Part shown: piece after piece, positions 45,093-52,852 of the stretch
Layout: every line of letters begins with the position of its first letter
How positions within the stretch are numbered: the stretch's first letter is position 1
Assembly (NCBI RefSeq): GCF_039994875.1
Contig: NZ_CP121196.1
Span: 1,984,001 to 2,048,000, forward strand
Direction: 5' to 3'
Source: Telmatobacter sp. DSM 110680
GTDB taxonomy: Bacteria; Acidobacteriota; Terriglobia; Terriglobales; Acidobacteriaceae
Length of the DNA: 64,000 nt
Notes under the pieces: model-generated
Told to the model about the DNA's origin: nothing
Database searches by the model: none
What the model saw: only the letters and a program-made list of their open reading frames with translations
Made by a program: the position numbers and the translations under genes

Positions 45093-46451
45093 CTAAAGTT
45101 CTCCCGTGAAGGCCCTACGCAAGATAGCCTTTTTCAATTCTCCCAGCGATACGAGTTTTTGCTGGTAAATAGATTCGAGATGCTGAATGTCAGCAGAGTT
45201 AGCGTTCAACTTAACGACAATTTGGTGCTGCTCAGCAATCGGAGGAAGGGGAATCGGGAACCTCCGTATATCACAAATATTTAGATGAGGCGAAGCCGCT
45301 CCATTTGTTAGGCGCCTGACCTCCGAGAGGATCAAGGTCGAATTCATCACAGCTGTGAAGTACTCTGGCAATGCGAGTTTGGTGTCCAGCCGGAATAGCA
45401 TCATCCTTTGCCCTAAGCACATTTTCATATGTTCTGGAATCATGCATGCAATTCCCATAATCCCGCCCTCGCGACTATACAGAACATCACCACCTTTAGG
45501 CTCAAGACGAGTAATCCGTTCGTTGTACGTCTGCTCGGAAACAAATTGAACTGATTCGAGATCAAGAAATCCGGGCTTAAAGTTCGTGGTGCGGAGACAT
45601 AGCACTCCAGATTTAGCCCATCTCGGTGTGCTGTGCGGACAGTCAACTATATGAATAGCGATTTGTTCGGGTGAGGCCAAAATCCAACTTTTTGGAAGAT
45701 CAACGGACTTGACAGTAATAGGGGCGTCCGGACCTTTGTATTTTCCTTTTCCGCCAAACTGAGTGTGGCGCTCGGCAAGCCTCCGTGCTAAAACGGCGGA
45801 AGCATGTTCAACATTTTCGTGATCGCGTCGCCATTCCTTCGTGAGGCACCCTGCTGTTGCAAAATCAAGGTAGCTTCCAAAAAGTTCTCGGGCATTTTGG
45901 AGGTTTTTATCGCCATTGGCTTTCGCGGTAGCAATGCTGTCAAACGCGTCATCGAGGATACCGACTATCCTCTTTTGATCAACCAACGCAGGAAAACTTA
46001 CGGGCATCTCCTTCAGCTTCGCCTTGTTAAGCGTCATCCCTTTGAGCTTCACATCGTTCTCGGCAGCCTTGCGCCAATCAAAGAAGTGAAGGAAGTAGAA
46101 AAGAAACTCCTTCGACAATTCACGCTCATTGAAAATCTTAAGCGCAGCAATAGCTTCGTTTGTGAATAGGTCACGCCCTGCAAATGCCAGGCGTCCCAGC
46201 GTAAGCTTGAAACTGACCAACAGCGTTCCTTCAGAGACTATCTTAGAAATCGCTGCGCCTTTATCCGAAAGGTATTCTTTACTGTCAACGACGACGTTAT
46301 CTTCGGCGTTCAGAAGATCAGCAATTGAGAGCCACACATTGCCGGTCTTCCTCTTTTCATCCCAGAACGCCTTATTTGATCGTGCTGGAGTTTTTCCGAG
46401 TTCGATTTCGCAAAGTTCACCAAGCCGCTTTGTCTGCCAATTTCTCGTCAT
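45093..46451 (-). CDS. hsdS: Type I restriction specificity subunit S
   Basis: 452 residues, the DNA-recognition subunit for both methylation and cleavage. Two target recognition domains are separated by conserved helices: the first TRD runs to about residue 150, closing with FPALVDQKRIVGILDDAFDSIATAKA; the second ends in IPLPPIAEQHQIVVKLNANSADIQHLE. The C-terminus ILRRAFTGEL is typical of the family. The start overlaps the hsdM stop by 4 bp. The sequence recognised cannot be predicted from here. Confidence 0.92.
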   Translation of the reverse strand: MTRNWQTKRLGELCEIELGKTPARSNKAFWDEKRKTGNVWLSIADLLNAEDNVVVDSKEYLSDKGAAISKIVSEGTLLVSFKLTLGRLAFAGRDLFTNEAIAALKIFNERELSKEFLFYFLHFFDWRKAAENDVKLKGMTLNKAKLKEMPVSFPALVDQKRIVGILDDAFDSIATAKANGDKNLQNARELFGSYLDFATAGCLTKEWRRDHENVEHASAVLARRLAERHTQFGGKGKYKGPDAPITVKSVDLPKSWILASPEQIAIHIVDCPHSTPRWAKSGVLCLRTTNFKPGFLDLESVQFVSEQTYNERITRLEPKGGDVLYSREGGIMGIACMIPEHMKMCLGQRMMLFRLDTKLALPEYFTAVMNSTLILSEVRRLTNGAASPHLNICDIRRFPIPLPPIAEQHQIVVKLNANSADIQHLESIYQQKLVSLGELKKAILRRAFTGEL

Positions 46452-47902
46452 AGCAGCGCCTTTATGTTGTTCAATATTTCGGCGCTCTCGGCATCAAGCG
46501 CGGCAATCTCCTTCATGATCTCCTGCGGCGAGCGGTGCGCAATTTCATTACCGCCGTCTGGATTCTTCACTGAGAGATCAAAGGTAACTTTGTCGATGGT
46601 CTCGGCGTCCACACTCCAACTCTTGGGTGAGTCGGCATCGGCCCTCTGCAATTTCACGAATTCTGCTAAATCGCCATCGTTGAGCGGATTCGTTTTGCCC
46701 AAGTTGCGGCCAGGTTCAAGCTGGTAATACCAGATTTTGCGAGTTGGCGCTCCTTTCTCGAAGAAGAGCACGACGGTCTTTACGCCCGCCCCCTGAAAGG
46801 TGCCGCCTGGGCAGTCAAGAACGGTGTGGAGGTTGCAACTTTCCAGTAGCAGCTTGCGCAATTTGACACAGGCGTTGTCAGAATTGGAGAGGAAGGTGTT
46901 CTTGATCACGATGCCGCCGCGCCCACCCGCCTTGAGAATTTTGATGAAGTGCTGGAGGAAGAGAAAAGCCGTTTCGCCGGTACGGATGGGGAAGTTCTGC
47001 TGAACCTCCGGGCGCTCTTTACCTCCGAAAGGCGGATTTGCCATCACAATGTCATAGCGGTCTTTCTCTTGGATGTCGGCGAGATTTTCGGTCAGCGTGT
47101 TGGTGTGGATAATGTTGGGCGCTTCAATGCCGTGCAGGATCATGTTCATGATCGCGATCACGTAGGCAAGGGACTTCTTCTCCTTGCCATAGAATGTGCG
47201 TTCCTGGAGTGTCTTCGCGTCCTTCGTCGTCAGGCCTGTCTTTGAAGTGAGGTACACAAAGGACTCGCAAAGGAAACCCGCGGAGCCCACCGCACCGTCG
47301 TAGATGCGTTCGCCGATCCGTGGATTCACGACCTGGATGATCGCGCGAATGAGCGGACGCGGGGTGTAGTACTCGCCGCCATTGCGTCCGGCGTTGCCCA
47401 TGTTCTTGATCTTGGCCTCGTAGAGATGCGAGAGTTCATGCTTCTCGACTTGGGAGCGGAACCGCAACTCGTCGATGTGATCGATGATTTCGCGAAGATT
47501 GTAGCCGCTCTGTATTTTGTTCTTGATCTCGCCGAAAATCTCACCGATCTTGTACTCGATGGTATTGGGGCCGGTCGCCTTCTGTTTGAATCCGTGTAAA
47601 TAGGGAAAGAGCTTTGAGTTCACGAAGTCGCGTAGATCATCGCCGGTCGAGGCCTTGTTGTGGTCGAGTTTGCCGTCCTTGCCCTTAGGAGCAGCCCAAA
47701 CTCCCCACCGATATTGTTTGTCGAGGATGTAAGAGTAAGTTTTGCCTTCCAGCGCGGCCTCGCTGCTCTTGTCTTGCTCAAGGTCGTCAAGATATTTCAG
47801 GAACAGCAGCCAGGAAGCCTGCTCGGTGTAATCGAGTTCAGTTGTGCAGCCAGCTTCTTTCCAAAGGACATCATCAATGTTTTTAAAGGCCTGTTCGAAC
47901 AT
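46448..47902 (-). CDS. hsdM: Type I restriction methyltransferase subunit M
   Basis: 484 residues. It methylates adenine N6 at the sites set by HsdS, protecting the cell. The N-terminal helical domain begins FEQAFKNIDDVLWKEAGC. GEYYTPRPLIRAIIQVV and IYDGAVGSAGFLCE form the SAM-binding region (motif I as DGAVGSAGF instead of DPACGTGGF). The catalytic motif IV is VMANPPFGG. ATG 47902 is preferred to a long in-frame opening to 48088, because family similarity starts there and AGGGTG lies before it. First gene of the four-gene operon. Confidence 0.94.
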   Translation of the reverse strand: MFEQAFKNIDDVLWKEAGCTTELDYTEQASWLLFLKYLDDLEQDKSSEAALEGKTYSYILDKQYRWGVWAAPKGKDGKLDHNKASTGDDLRDFVNSKLFPYLHGFKQKATGPNTIEYKIGEIFGEIKNKIQSGYNLREIIDHIDELRFRSQVEKHELSHLYEAKIKNMGNAGRNGGEYYTPRPLIRAIIQVVNPRIGERIYDGAVGSAGFLCESFVYLTSKTGLTTKDAKTLQERTFYGKEKKSLAYVIAIMNMILHGIEAPNIIHTNTLTENLADIQEKDRYDIVMANPPFGGKERPEVQQNFPIRTGETAFLFLQHFIKILKAGGRGGIVIKNTFLSNSDNACVKLRKLLLESCNLHTVLDCPGGTFQGAGVKTVVLFFEKGAPTRKIWYYQLEPGRNLGKTNPLNDGDLAEFVKLQRADADSPKSWSVDAETIDKVTFDLSVKNPDGGNEIAHRSPQEIMKEIAALDAESAEILNNIKALL

Positions 47903-48262
47903 GGTCACCCTGAGCACTTCCCGGCATGAGTTGATTGAAAATGGGCTCGCTACAAAGATAACCCAGAGGGTCGGTTCAAACGTGGCAGACTCCTCGCAAC
48001 AGTGGTTCAGCGGGACACTCCAGCTTAATGTTCGTCCAGGGCAATAAGACCGTCTCCCCGATCTCGACGTGCAAGCGCGCAAGCTCATGATTATTCACCC
48101 AGGGCAGAATTGAAGTCCAGATTCTGGACATCACCCTGCGTGATTGTTCCCAATCAGGTACCATTTCCCTGATTCGGCTAGGGTCGCTCCCGAATGGGCA
48201 GGCTCTCCCGGCCTGCCTCGCCGATCTTTTCGCTACCGGGATGCCACTCCGGGAGGTGACAA
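47903..48262. other. Divergent promoter region, hsdM / hypothetical
   Basis: No gene is recognised between the restriction operon and the small plus-strand gene at 48263. Both promoters should lie here. GGGAGG before 48263 and AGGGTG before hsdM are the only sites assigned. Confidence 0.35.
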
Positions 48263-48745
48263 GTGCCCAACAATCGAGAAAGAGAACTAGAGGAATTTCT
48301 CGCCCCGCTGCCAGCTTGGTTGCAAGCCGCACTTGAGGAAAGGGATTATTCATTCCGCTCGGTTGAGGAAAACCTCGAATGGATAAACAATCAAAACAGA
48401 GTGACTGAGTTAAAGCCGAAATATGAGTCTATCCTCCGCCATCTCCCCGCTAAGTGGAACGAGTATTGCAAGAGATTTCGGGAGAGGTTGCGTAAGACGC
48501 GAGAGACCCAAGAGCATTTTGAGAAGTCCCCGAAGGGGAAACCCGGCAGGCCGCTAGACAGCAAAAGTGGAAGTTATTTTGAGCAACATTCCGTCGATTC
48601 ATCCTATGCGGACATTGCGAAGCAAGAATTGCTTCAAGAGCAGCAATCTGTGCAAGACGACGAAGCGAAGCAGGTTCTCATTCGGAAAGAAACTGAACGC
48701 ATCCGGGCGTCGGTGAGGCGGTCACGCCGTAGGCAAAGCGAATAG
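48263..48745 (+). CDS. Charged hypothetical protein of the island
   Basis: 160 residues, GTG start with a strong GGGAGG site 8-13 bases upstream. Highly charged and predicted helical, with probable coiled coil (ERELEEFLAPLPAWLQAALEER, RERLRKTRETQEHF) and a basic end (RASVRRSRRRQSE). KGKPGRPLDSKSG in the middle resembles an AT-hook-like basic patch. No family recognised. It precedes the AlpA-type gene by 119 bp and may belong to the replication/excision module. Confidence 0.6.
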   Translation: MPNNRERELEEFLAPLPAWLQAALEERDYSFRSVEENLEWINNQNRVTELKPKYESILRHLPAKWNEYCKRFRERLRKTRETQEHFEKSPKGKPGRPLDSKSGSYFEQHSVDSSYADIAKQELLQEQQSVQDDEAKQVLIRKETERIRASVRRSRRRQSE

Positions 48746-48864
48746 CGCCCCCGTACATAATCTCACTTCATATTTCGTCCATCTTCCCAAACTCCTCAGT
48801 TGTCCGCAAGGTGGAGTTAGCAGCGCTTTTACACAAAAAGAGCGCTCAATGAGGAGCAACATCC

Positions 48865-49071
48865 ATGATGGAACTACCGCAAACACTAACACCCATTCAG
48901 GCGGCAAAATACCTGGGAATTTCCGAGGCTGTTCTCCGGCTTTGGCGCTCAGAGGGCGAAGGGCCGCGTTACTTCAAGGCCGGAGAAAAGCTCATTCGCT
49001 ATCGTCGCTTCGATCTTGATTCGTGGGTCGAAGCCCGCTTGAGCGCTCCGGCGGCAGTGGAAGGGCGCTAG
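48865..49071 (+). CDS. Excisionase/AlpA-type helix-turn-helix protein
   Basis: 68 residues of the HTH_17 (MerR-like) family: LTPIQAAKYLGISEAVLRLWRSEGEGPRYFKAGEKLIRYRRFDLDSWVEARL. Such proteins are excisionases or regulators of island integrases. GAGGAG sits ten bases before the ATG. Two bases separate its stop from the primase-polymerase start, so the two are one unit. Confidence 0.88.
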   Translation: MMELPQTLTPIQAAKYLGISEAVLRLWRSEGEGPRYFKAGEKLIRYRRFDLDSWVEARLSAPAAVEGR

Positions 49072-49073
49072 AC

Positions 49074-50423
49074 ATGGCGGCCAATCTAGGGGCCGCCGAC
49101 GCCGGAATGCGAGAGATTGAGCGATTGGCTGACAGCGGGTGGAGACTGCTTCCATGCGCCCATCGTTCCAAGGCGGCATTGCTGAAGGGATGGCCCACCT
49201 TGGCGTCATCCGATCTCGCGACTATCCGCAAGTGGGCGGCCAAGTATACCGGTTGCAATTGGGCCGTTGCCACCGGGAAGGATTCCGGCGTTTTCGTCCT
49301 CGACATTGACGGGGAAAAGGGCAGAGCTTCCCTAATCACGCTTGAGGAGCGGCAAGGCCCACTCCCCGATACGCTCACGTCACGAACGGGACGTGTTGAC
49401 GGCGGAGAACACCGATGGTTCAAGTATCCGGCTGGCCGAGAAATACGCGGTAATGCTGGCAGACTTGGCGTGGGCTTGGACGTGAAGGCTACTAAGGGAT
49501 ATGTGGTCGTTCCGCCATCGATCCACGAGACTGGGCAACCCTACCAGTGGGCAGAGCCCCAACGATCCGTGGCGGACGCCCCAGCCTCACTAGTTGAAAT
49601 GCTGACAGACAAGACTGGGAACCCCCGCATCCCGCTGTCGGAATGCTTCGGCATTCTCACCGAGGGTAAGCGCAACGATGGACTAGCGAGTTACGGAGGC
49701 GCATTGCGGCGCAAGGGAGCGGAACTGGCTGAACTGGAGGAAAAACTGCTCATCTACAATTCTCGCCACTGCCAACCGCCGTTGGAAGAAGATGAGGTTT
49801 GCGAGATTGCAGAGAGCATGGTTCGTTATCCCATAGGCGGCCCGGACCCGTTAGAGCTTGCATGGCAGGCCGTGCAAAGCGAGGTCCCCCCGACGCGCAC
49901 AGCGCAGTTCGTCGAGCTTTGCAGGCACCTCCAGAGCGCTCGCGCTGAGCAGTCCATCGCACTGCCAATTCAACGAATTGGCGAACTGATGGGCGTTCAC
50001 TGGACAACGGTATCGAACTTCAGGAAAGACGCTGTGAAACGCGGTTGGCTAAAGCCGGTTGAGCAGTACATCGCACACAGGCGGGCCGGTCACTACCGCC
50101 TAATTGAAAGCCAGATTCCGACAGACACAAAGACTCTAACTAAACCCCTTACCCTAACTAATGGTTTAGTGAGAATTTCCAGCTTGGGCTTCCCTAGTGA
50201 GGATCAAGAGAAAGCCCCTAGTGAGAAATGCCCTCATGTGTCCTGTGCGGGGCTGGCTGGGTCAGCAGACGGGCCGCTACCTTCCATGCCTCGATGCCCG
50301 CACTGTGCGAGCTTTGCTCTTTACCGGCAGAACAACGTCGGCACCTATGAGTGTCTGACTTGTGAGCTGGTGGGCATCGAAGAGAGCATAGCTCGTGGAA
50401 TAGCAGGAATTCCGGCACTGTGA
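49074..50423 (+). CDS. Primase-polymerase (AEP/Prim-Pol) of the island
   Basis: 449 residues. The N-terminal 190 residues form an archaeo-eukaryotic primase domain: GWRLLPCAHRSKAALLKGW, NWAVATGKDSGVFVLDIDGEKG (metal-binding DxD) and GGEHRWFKYP (catalytic His), then GVGLDVKATKGYVVVPPS. A PriCT-like helical region follows (NDGLASYGGALRRKGAEL), then a helix-turn-helix (IGELMGVHWTTVSNFRKDAVKRGWL) and a C-terminal zinc knuckle CPHCASFALYRQNNVGTYECLTC. Such proteins prime replication of excised islands and satellites. No helicase gene is present. Confidence 0.88.
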   Translation: MAANLGAADAGMREIERLADSGWRLLPCAHRSKAALLKGWPTLASSDLATIRKWAAKYTGCNWAVATGKDSGVFVLDIDGEKGRASLITLEERQGPLPDTLTSRTGRVDGGEHRWFKYPAGREIRGNAGRLGVGLDVKATKGYVVVPPSIHETGQPYQWAEPQRSVADAPASLVEMLTDKTGNPRIPLSECFGILTEGKRNDGLASYGGALRRKGAELAELEEKLLIYNSRHCQPPLEEDEVCEIAESMVRYPIGGPDPLELAWQAVQSEVPPTRTAQFVELCRHLQSARAEQSIALPIQRIGELMGVHWTTVSNFRKDAVKRGWLKPVEQYIAHRRAGHYRLIESQIPTDTKTLTKPLTLTNGLVRISSLGFPSEDQEKAPSEKCPHVSCAGLAGSADGPLPSMPRCPHCASFALYRQNNVGTYECLTCELVGIEESIARGIAGIPAL

Positions 50424-50444
50424 ATCGTGGCATTCAGTAGTGTC

Positions 50445-50473
50445 TTGCGTTAACCTATCGCGATAGGTATTAT
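50445..50473 (+). promoter_or_regulatory. Promoter of the small gene and integrase with 16-bp palindrome in the spacer
   Basis: TTGCGT (50445-50450) and TATTAT (50468-50473) are 17 bases apart. The spacer is almost filled by a perfect 16-bp palindrome ACCTATCGCGATAGGT (50453-50468). Transcription would start near 50480, two bases before ATG 50482. A dimeric repressor binding here would shut off integrase expression. Confidence 0.6.
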
Positions 50474-50481
50474 CCTTGAGC

Positions 50482-50658
50482 ATGAAGTGTCCGATTCACC
50501 GTGTCGAGCTTATCTGCTACTGCCCGGCGTGCCGTGGCGAAGCCACAAGCAAGCGCAAGGCAGCGTCGTCCCGCGAGAATGGCAAACTGGGTGGACGGCC
50601 CAAAGGCAGCAAGAACAAACCGAAGTCCAAACCCCAAACCAGTGAGGTGAAACGATGA
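50482..50658 (+). CDS. Small zinc-ribbon/basic-tail protein upstream of integrase
   Basis: 58 residues: an N-terminal four-cysteine cluster (KCPIHRVELICYCPAC) likely to bind zinc, and a Lys/Arg-rich tail with GGRPKGSKNKPKSK, an AT-hook-like DNA-binding patch. Its stop overlaps the integrase start (ATGA). It may regulate the palindromic promoter or assist recombination. ATG 50482 is preferred to TTG 50476. Confidence 0.65.
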   Translation: MKCPIHRVELICYCPACRGEATSKRKAASSRENGKLGGRPKGSKNKPKSKPQTSEVKR

Positions 50659-51806
50659 TCTATAAGCGCGGCAAAGTCTACTGGTATAACTTTCGCTGGT
50701 CTCTCAAGAATGAAGACGGGACAGTTGAAAGTTTTCGCATCGTGAAATCTGCCAAGACGCACAAACGGAAACAGGCAGAGGATGCAGAAGACGAACATCG
50801 GCGAGCGCTGAGGCTCGGCGAGATTCACCCAAATGATCCGTGGCCCAAGCCTGCGGTTAGCGCTCCGCCAGTATTCCGAGTATTCTCCAAGGAATTCCTT
50901 CAATACGCCAAGACGCACACAAAGCCCGGGACGCACACGTTCTACAGTGTGTGCCTGGACAGGTTGCTGACATTCGCAGCCATCGCAGATGCCCCGCTAA
51001 ACGCGATTACAGGCGAGACAGTGAGCCGCTACGCTCGGCATAGGCAGGAAGTTCCAGAGAATTCCGTTGTGACCGTAAACGGCGATCTACGCACCTTGCG
51101 GCGGGTTCTCCATATCGCGGTTGAATGGGGCAAACTGGACCGTGTGCCTTCGATTCACGAATTGCCCCAAGCCCAAGGCCGAGACTGTGTGTTGAGTTTC
51201 GCGGAAGAAGCGAAGTATCTGGCGAAGGCTTCTGAGAATCTCCGCGATGCGACCATTCTCGCAGTCGATACCGGCATGCGCCCCAATAGTGAATTGTTCC
51301 CGCTGAAATGGACCGATGTGGATTTGACGGTGCGGCCCGAATCCCCTCACGGAGTGCTCCACGTTCGCCAAGGCAAGACAGATAGTGCGCAGCGAAGCCT
51401 TCCCCTCACTCCGCGCGTTGCAGAGGTTCTACAGCGGCGCAAAAAGGCAGCAGAAGCCAAAGGGAAGCTATCGGCCTTTGTGTTTCCGGGCGCTGGCATC
51501 TCGGGACACATCACTTCTGTCCAGCACCCGCACAAGACAGCAATTGAAGATTCGAAACTGGCGAGCTTTGAGTTCTATTGCTGGCGTCATACGTTCGGCA
51601 CCCGGGCCGCACAGTCTGGTATGGACCGCTTCACACTGGCCCGGCTGATGGGGCACAGCTCGCCAGCCGTGGCTGCACGGTATTACGTCCACGTTACAGA
51701 GACACACGTTGCCGCTGGCTTCGGCAAGTTTGTGGAGTACCACACGCGCAATGTGGCGGAGGGACTCGCAGAGGCATTCCCCCAAGCAAGTGAAGCGATT
51801 CAATAG
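50655..51806 (+). CDS. int: Tyrosine-type site-specific integrase
   Basis: 383 residues. It integrates and excises the island at tRNA-Glu. The N-terminal arm-binding and core-binding (SAM-like) domains span about residues 1-175; the catalytic domain carries Arg209 (DTGMRPNSELFPLKW), YCWRHTFGTR with Arg311 and His312, GHSSPAVAARYY with the His of the GHSS motif, and nucleophile Tyr343 or Tyr344. The usual His before the second Arg (HxLR) is Tyr here. It sits 0.8 kb from attR, translationally coupled to the small upstream gene. Confidence 0.94.
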   Translation: MIYKRGKVYWYNFRWSLKNEDGTVESFRIVKSAKTHKRKQAEDAEDEHRRALRLGEIHPNDPWPKPAVSAPPVFRVFSKEFLQYAKTHTKPGTHTFYSVCLDRLLTFAAIADAPLNAITGETVSRYARHRQEVPENSVVTVNGDLRTLRRVLHIAVEWGKLDRVPSIHELPQAQGRDCVLSFAEEAKYLAKASENLRDATILAVDTGMRPNSELFPLKWTDVDLTVRPESPHGVLHVRQGKTDSAQRSLPLTPRVAEVLQRRKKAAEAKGKLSAFVFPGAGISGHITSVQHPHKTAIEDSKLASFEFYCWRHTFGTRAAQSGMDRFTLARLMGHSSPAVAARYYVHVTETHVAAGFGKFVEYHTRNVAEGLAEAFPQASEAIQ

Positions 51807-51878
51807 GGTGGTAGTGTCTGAAATCTGCGTTACCGATCTGGACCGCTTTGGAGTGCCTCAGCGATAGCTTGCTGCGAT

Positions 51879-52457
51879 TCAATGTGCTCCTGATCTGTTC
51901 GCCGATTCAAACAAAAATTTAACGCTGTACCGCTTTAGTTCGACCCGTGCAGCGTGCGCCGCCGATGTTGCGCGTGGGGAGAAGCTTGGGGCTACGAGAA
52001 TGCCCCGCACTGATCTGCCGCCATCGCTCATAAGGTCTCCCATGTAGGCCAGCAGTTGGCCCACGGCGTCCCTGTCGGCTTCCACGGCCTTCAGTTCGAT
52101 CACGACCGTTGCGCCGTTTTTGTCCTGGGCGGTTATGTCGATATAGCCTGAACGAACCCGTTTTTCCTTGTTGTCGTCGGCGATCTTCAACCCAGGCTCA
52201 AGTTGGTCGATGTTGTCTCGGAGTACTTTCTGGAGATCACGCTCAAGGCCGAAGGTGGTCGTAAGCGCCGTGAGTGCCTCTTCTACTACTTCTGCTTCCT
52301 CCGAACCTAGGGGAGTCTTACGCATCGTGTGGTGTGCCCTCAGAGCGGCGACGGTCCCTAACGACAGCCCGGTCTTTTCGGCTATTTCGTGCGAGTCGCG
52401 GCGCGCGTCAAACATATCATTGGCGGTTTTTCTCTGTTCGGGTGTTATTTCCGACAT
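51879..52457 (-). CDS. NucS-like nuclease domain protein with N-terminal HTH
   Basis: 192 residues. The N-terminus (PEQRKTANDMFDARRDSHEIAEKTGLSLGTVAALRAHH) looks like a helix-turn-helix. The C-terminal 120 residues resemble the catalytic domain of NucS/EndoMS (DUF91): LERDLQKVLRDNIDQLEPGL, then GYIDITAQDKNGATVVIELKA, a PD-(D/E)XK-type site (Asp, Glu-x-Lys), and GQLLAYMGDL. NucS cuts branched or mismatched DNA; this short form lacks its N-terminal dimer domain. It is the last gene before attR, on the minus strand. Role in defence or island maintenance is inferred. Confidence 0.75.
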   Translation of the reverse strand: MSEITPEQRKTANDMFDARRDSHEIAEKTGLSLGTVAALRAHHTMRKTPLGSEEAEVVEEALTALTTTFGLERDLQKVLRDNIDQLEPGLKIADDNKEKRVRSGYIDITAQDKNGATVVIELKAVEADRDAVGQLLAYMGDLMSDGGRSVRGILVAPSFSPRATSAAHAARVELKRYSVKFLFESANRSGAH

Positions 52458-52569
52458 GGCTTTGCGCGGATCATACCAGATCGCGCGGTATGTCGCTGGT
52501 CAATGGGCTCTTGCACTCTTCGCGTTGCGACGCAGATTCAAACGGTAGTCGAGACGCATTCCTAGCCGT

Positions 52570-52590
52570 GGTACACACAGCGGTACACAG
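52570..52590 (+). promoter_or_regulatory. Right GGTACACA pair, candidate integrase/excisionase arm sites
   Basis: GGTACACA at 52570 and 52582, the same 12-base period as at 34986/34998. It lies 49 bp inside attR. Both pairs have the same orientation. Confidence 0.5.
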
Positions 52591-52638
52591 CGTGGTCACA
52601 ATTGGCGGTAAGCGATTGAATCTATTTGCTAGGCTGCT

Positions 52639-52685
52639 AGATTCTCAATCTTAAAACACGGGTTCGATTCCCGTTAGCGCTACCA
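52639..52685 (+). repeat. attR, 47-bp direct repeat (tRNA-Glu 3' fragment)
   Basis: An exact copy of 34847-34893. The 5' half of the tRNA is missing here, so it is not a functional gene. It marks the right end of the island. Confidence 0.95.
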
Positions 52686-52852
52686 AAATCCTATTAATCT
52701 TTCTCGAGCCTTCCTAGCCTGTTTGTCCGGCGTATTGTGCGCATTGTCCGCTCGGGAACATGTTCGGTTTCTGCGCGCTTCTGCATGCGTAGAATGCGGG
52801 CATGAAATGTTGGAGTAATCTCGCCGCGGTGAGTGGACGACGCGTGCATTTA

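Larger units (their letters stand above)
34847..52685. mobile_element. Integrative genomic island in tRNA-Glu
   Basis: The last 47 bases of the tRNA are repeated exactly at 52639-52685, the pattern left by a tyrosine integrase crossing over within a tRNA gene. The intact tRNA stays on the left; the right copy is a fragment. A tyrosine integrase gene lies 0.8 kb from the right end. An excisionase-type protein and a primase-polymerase are also encoded. The cargo is a nuclease fusion, a reverse transcriptase, a type I restriction system and a NucS-like nuclease. No conjugation or capsid genes were found. Parts, notably the restriction operon, are visibly lower in GC than the flanks. Confidence 0.93.

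Noticed and set aside
34894..52638. CRISPR array
   Set aside because: No regularly spaced short repeats occur in the island or elsewhere in the window.
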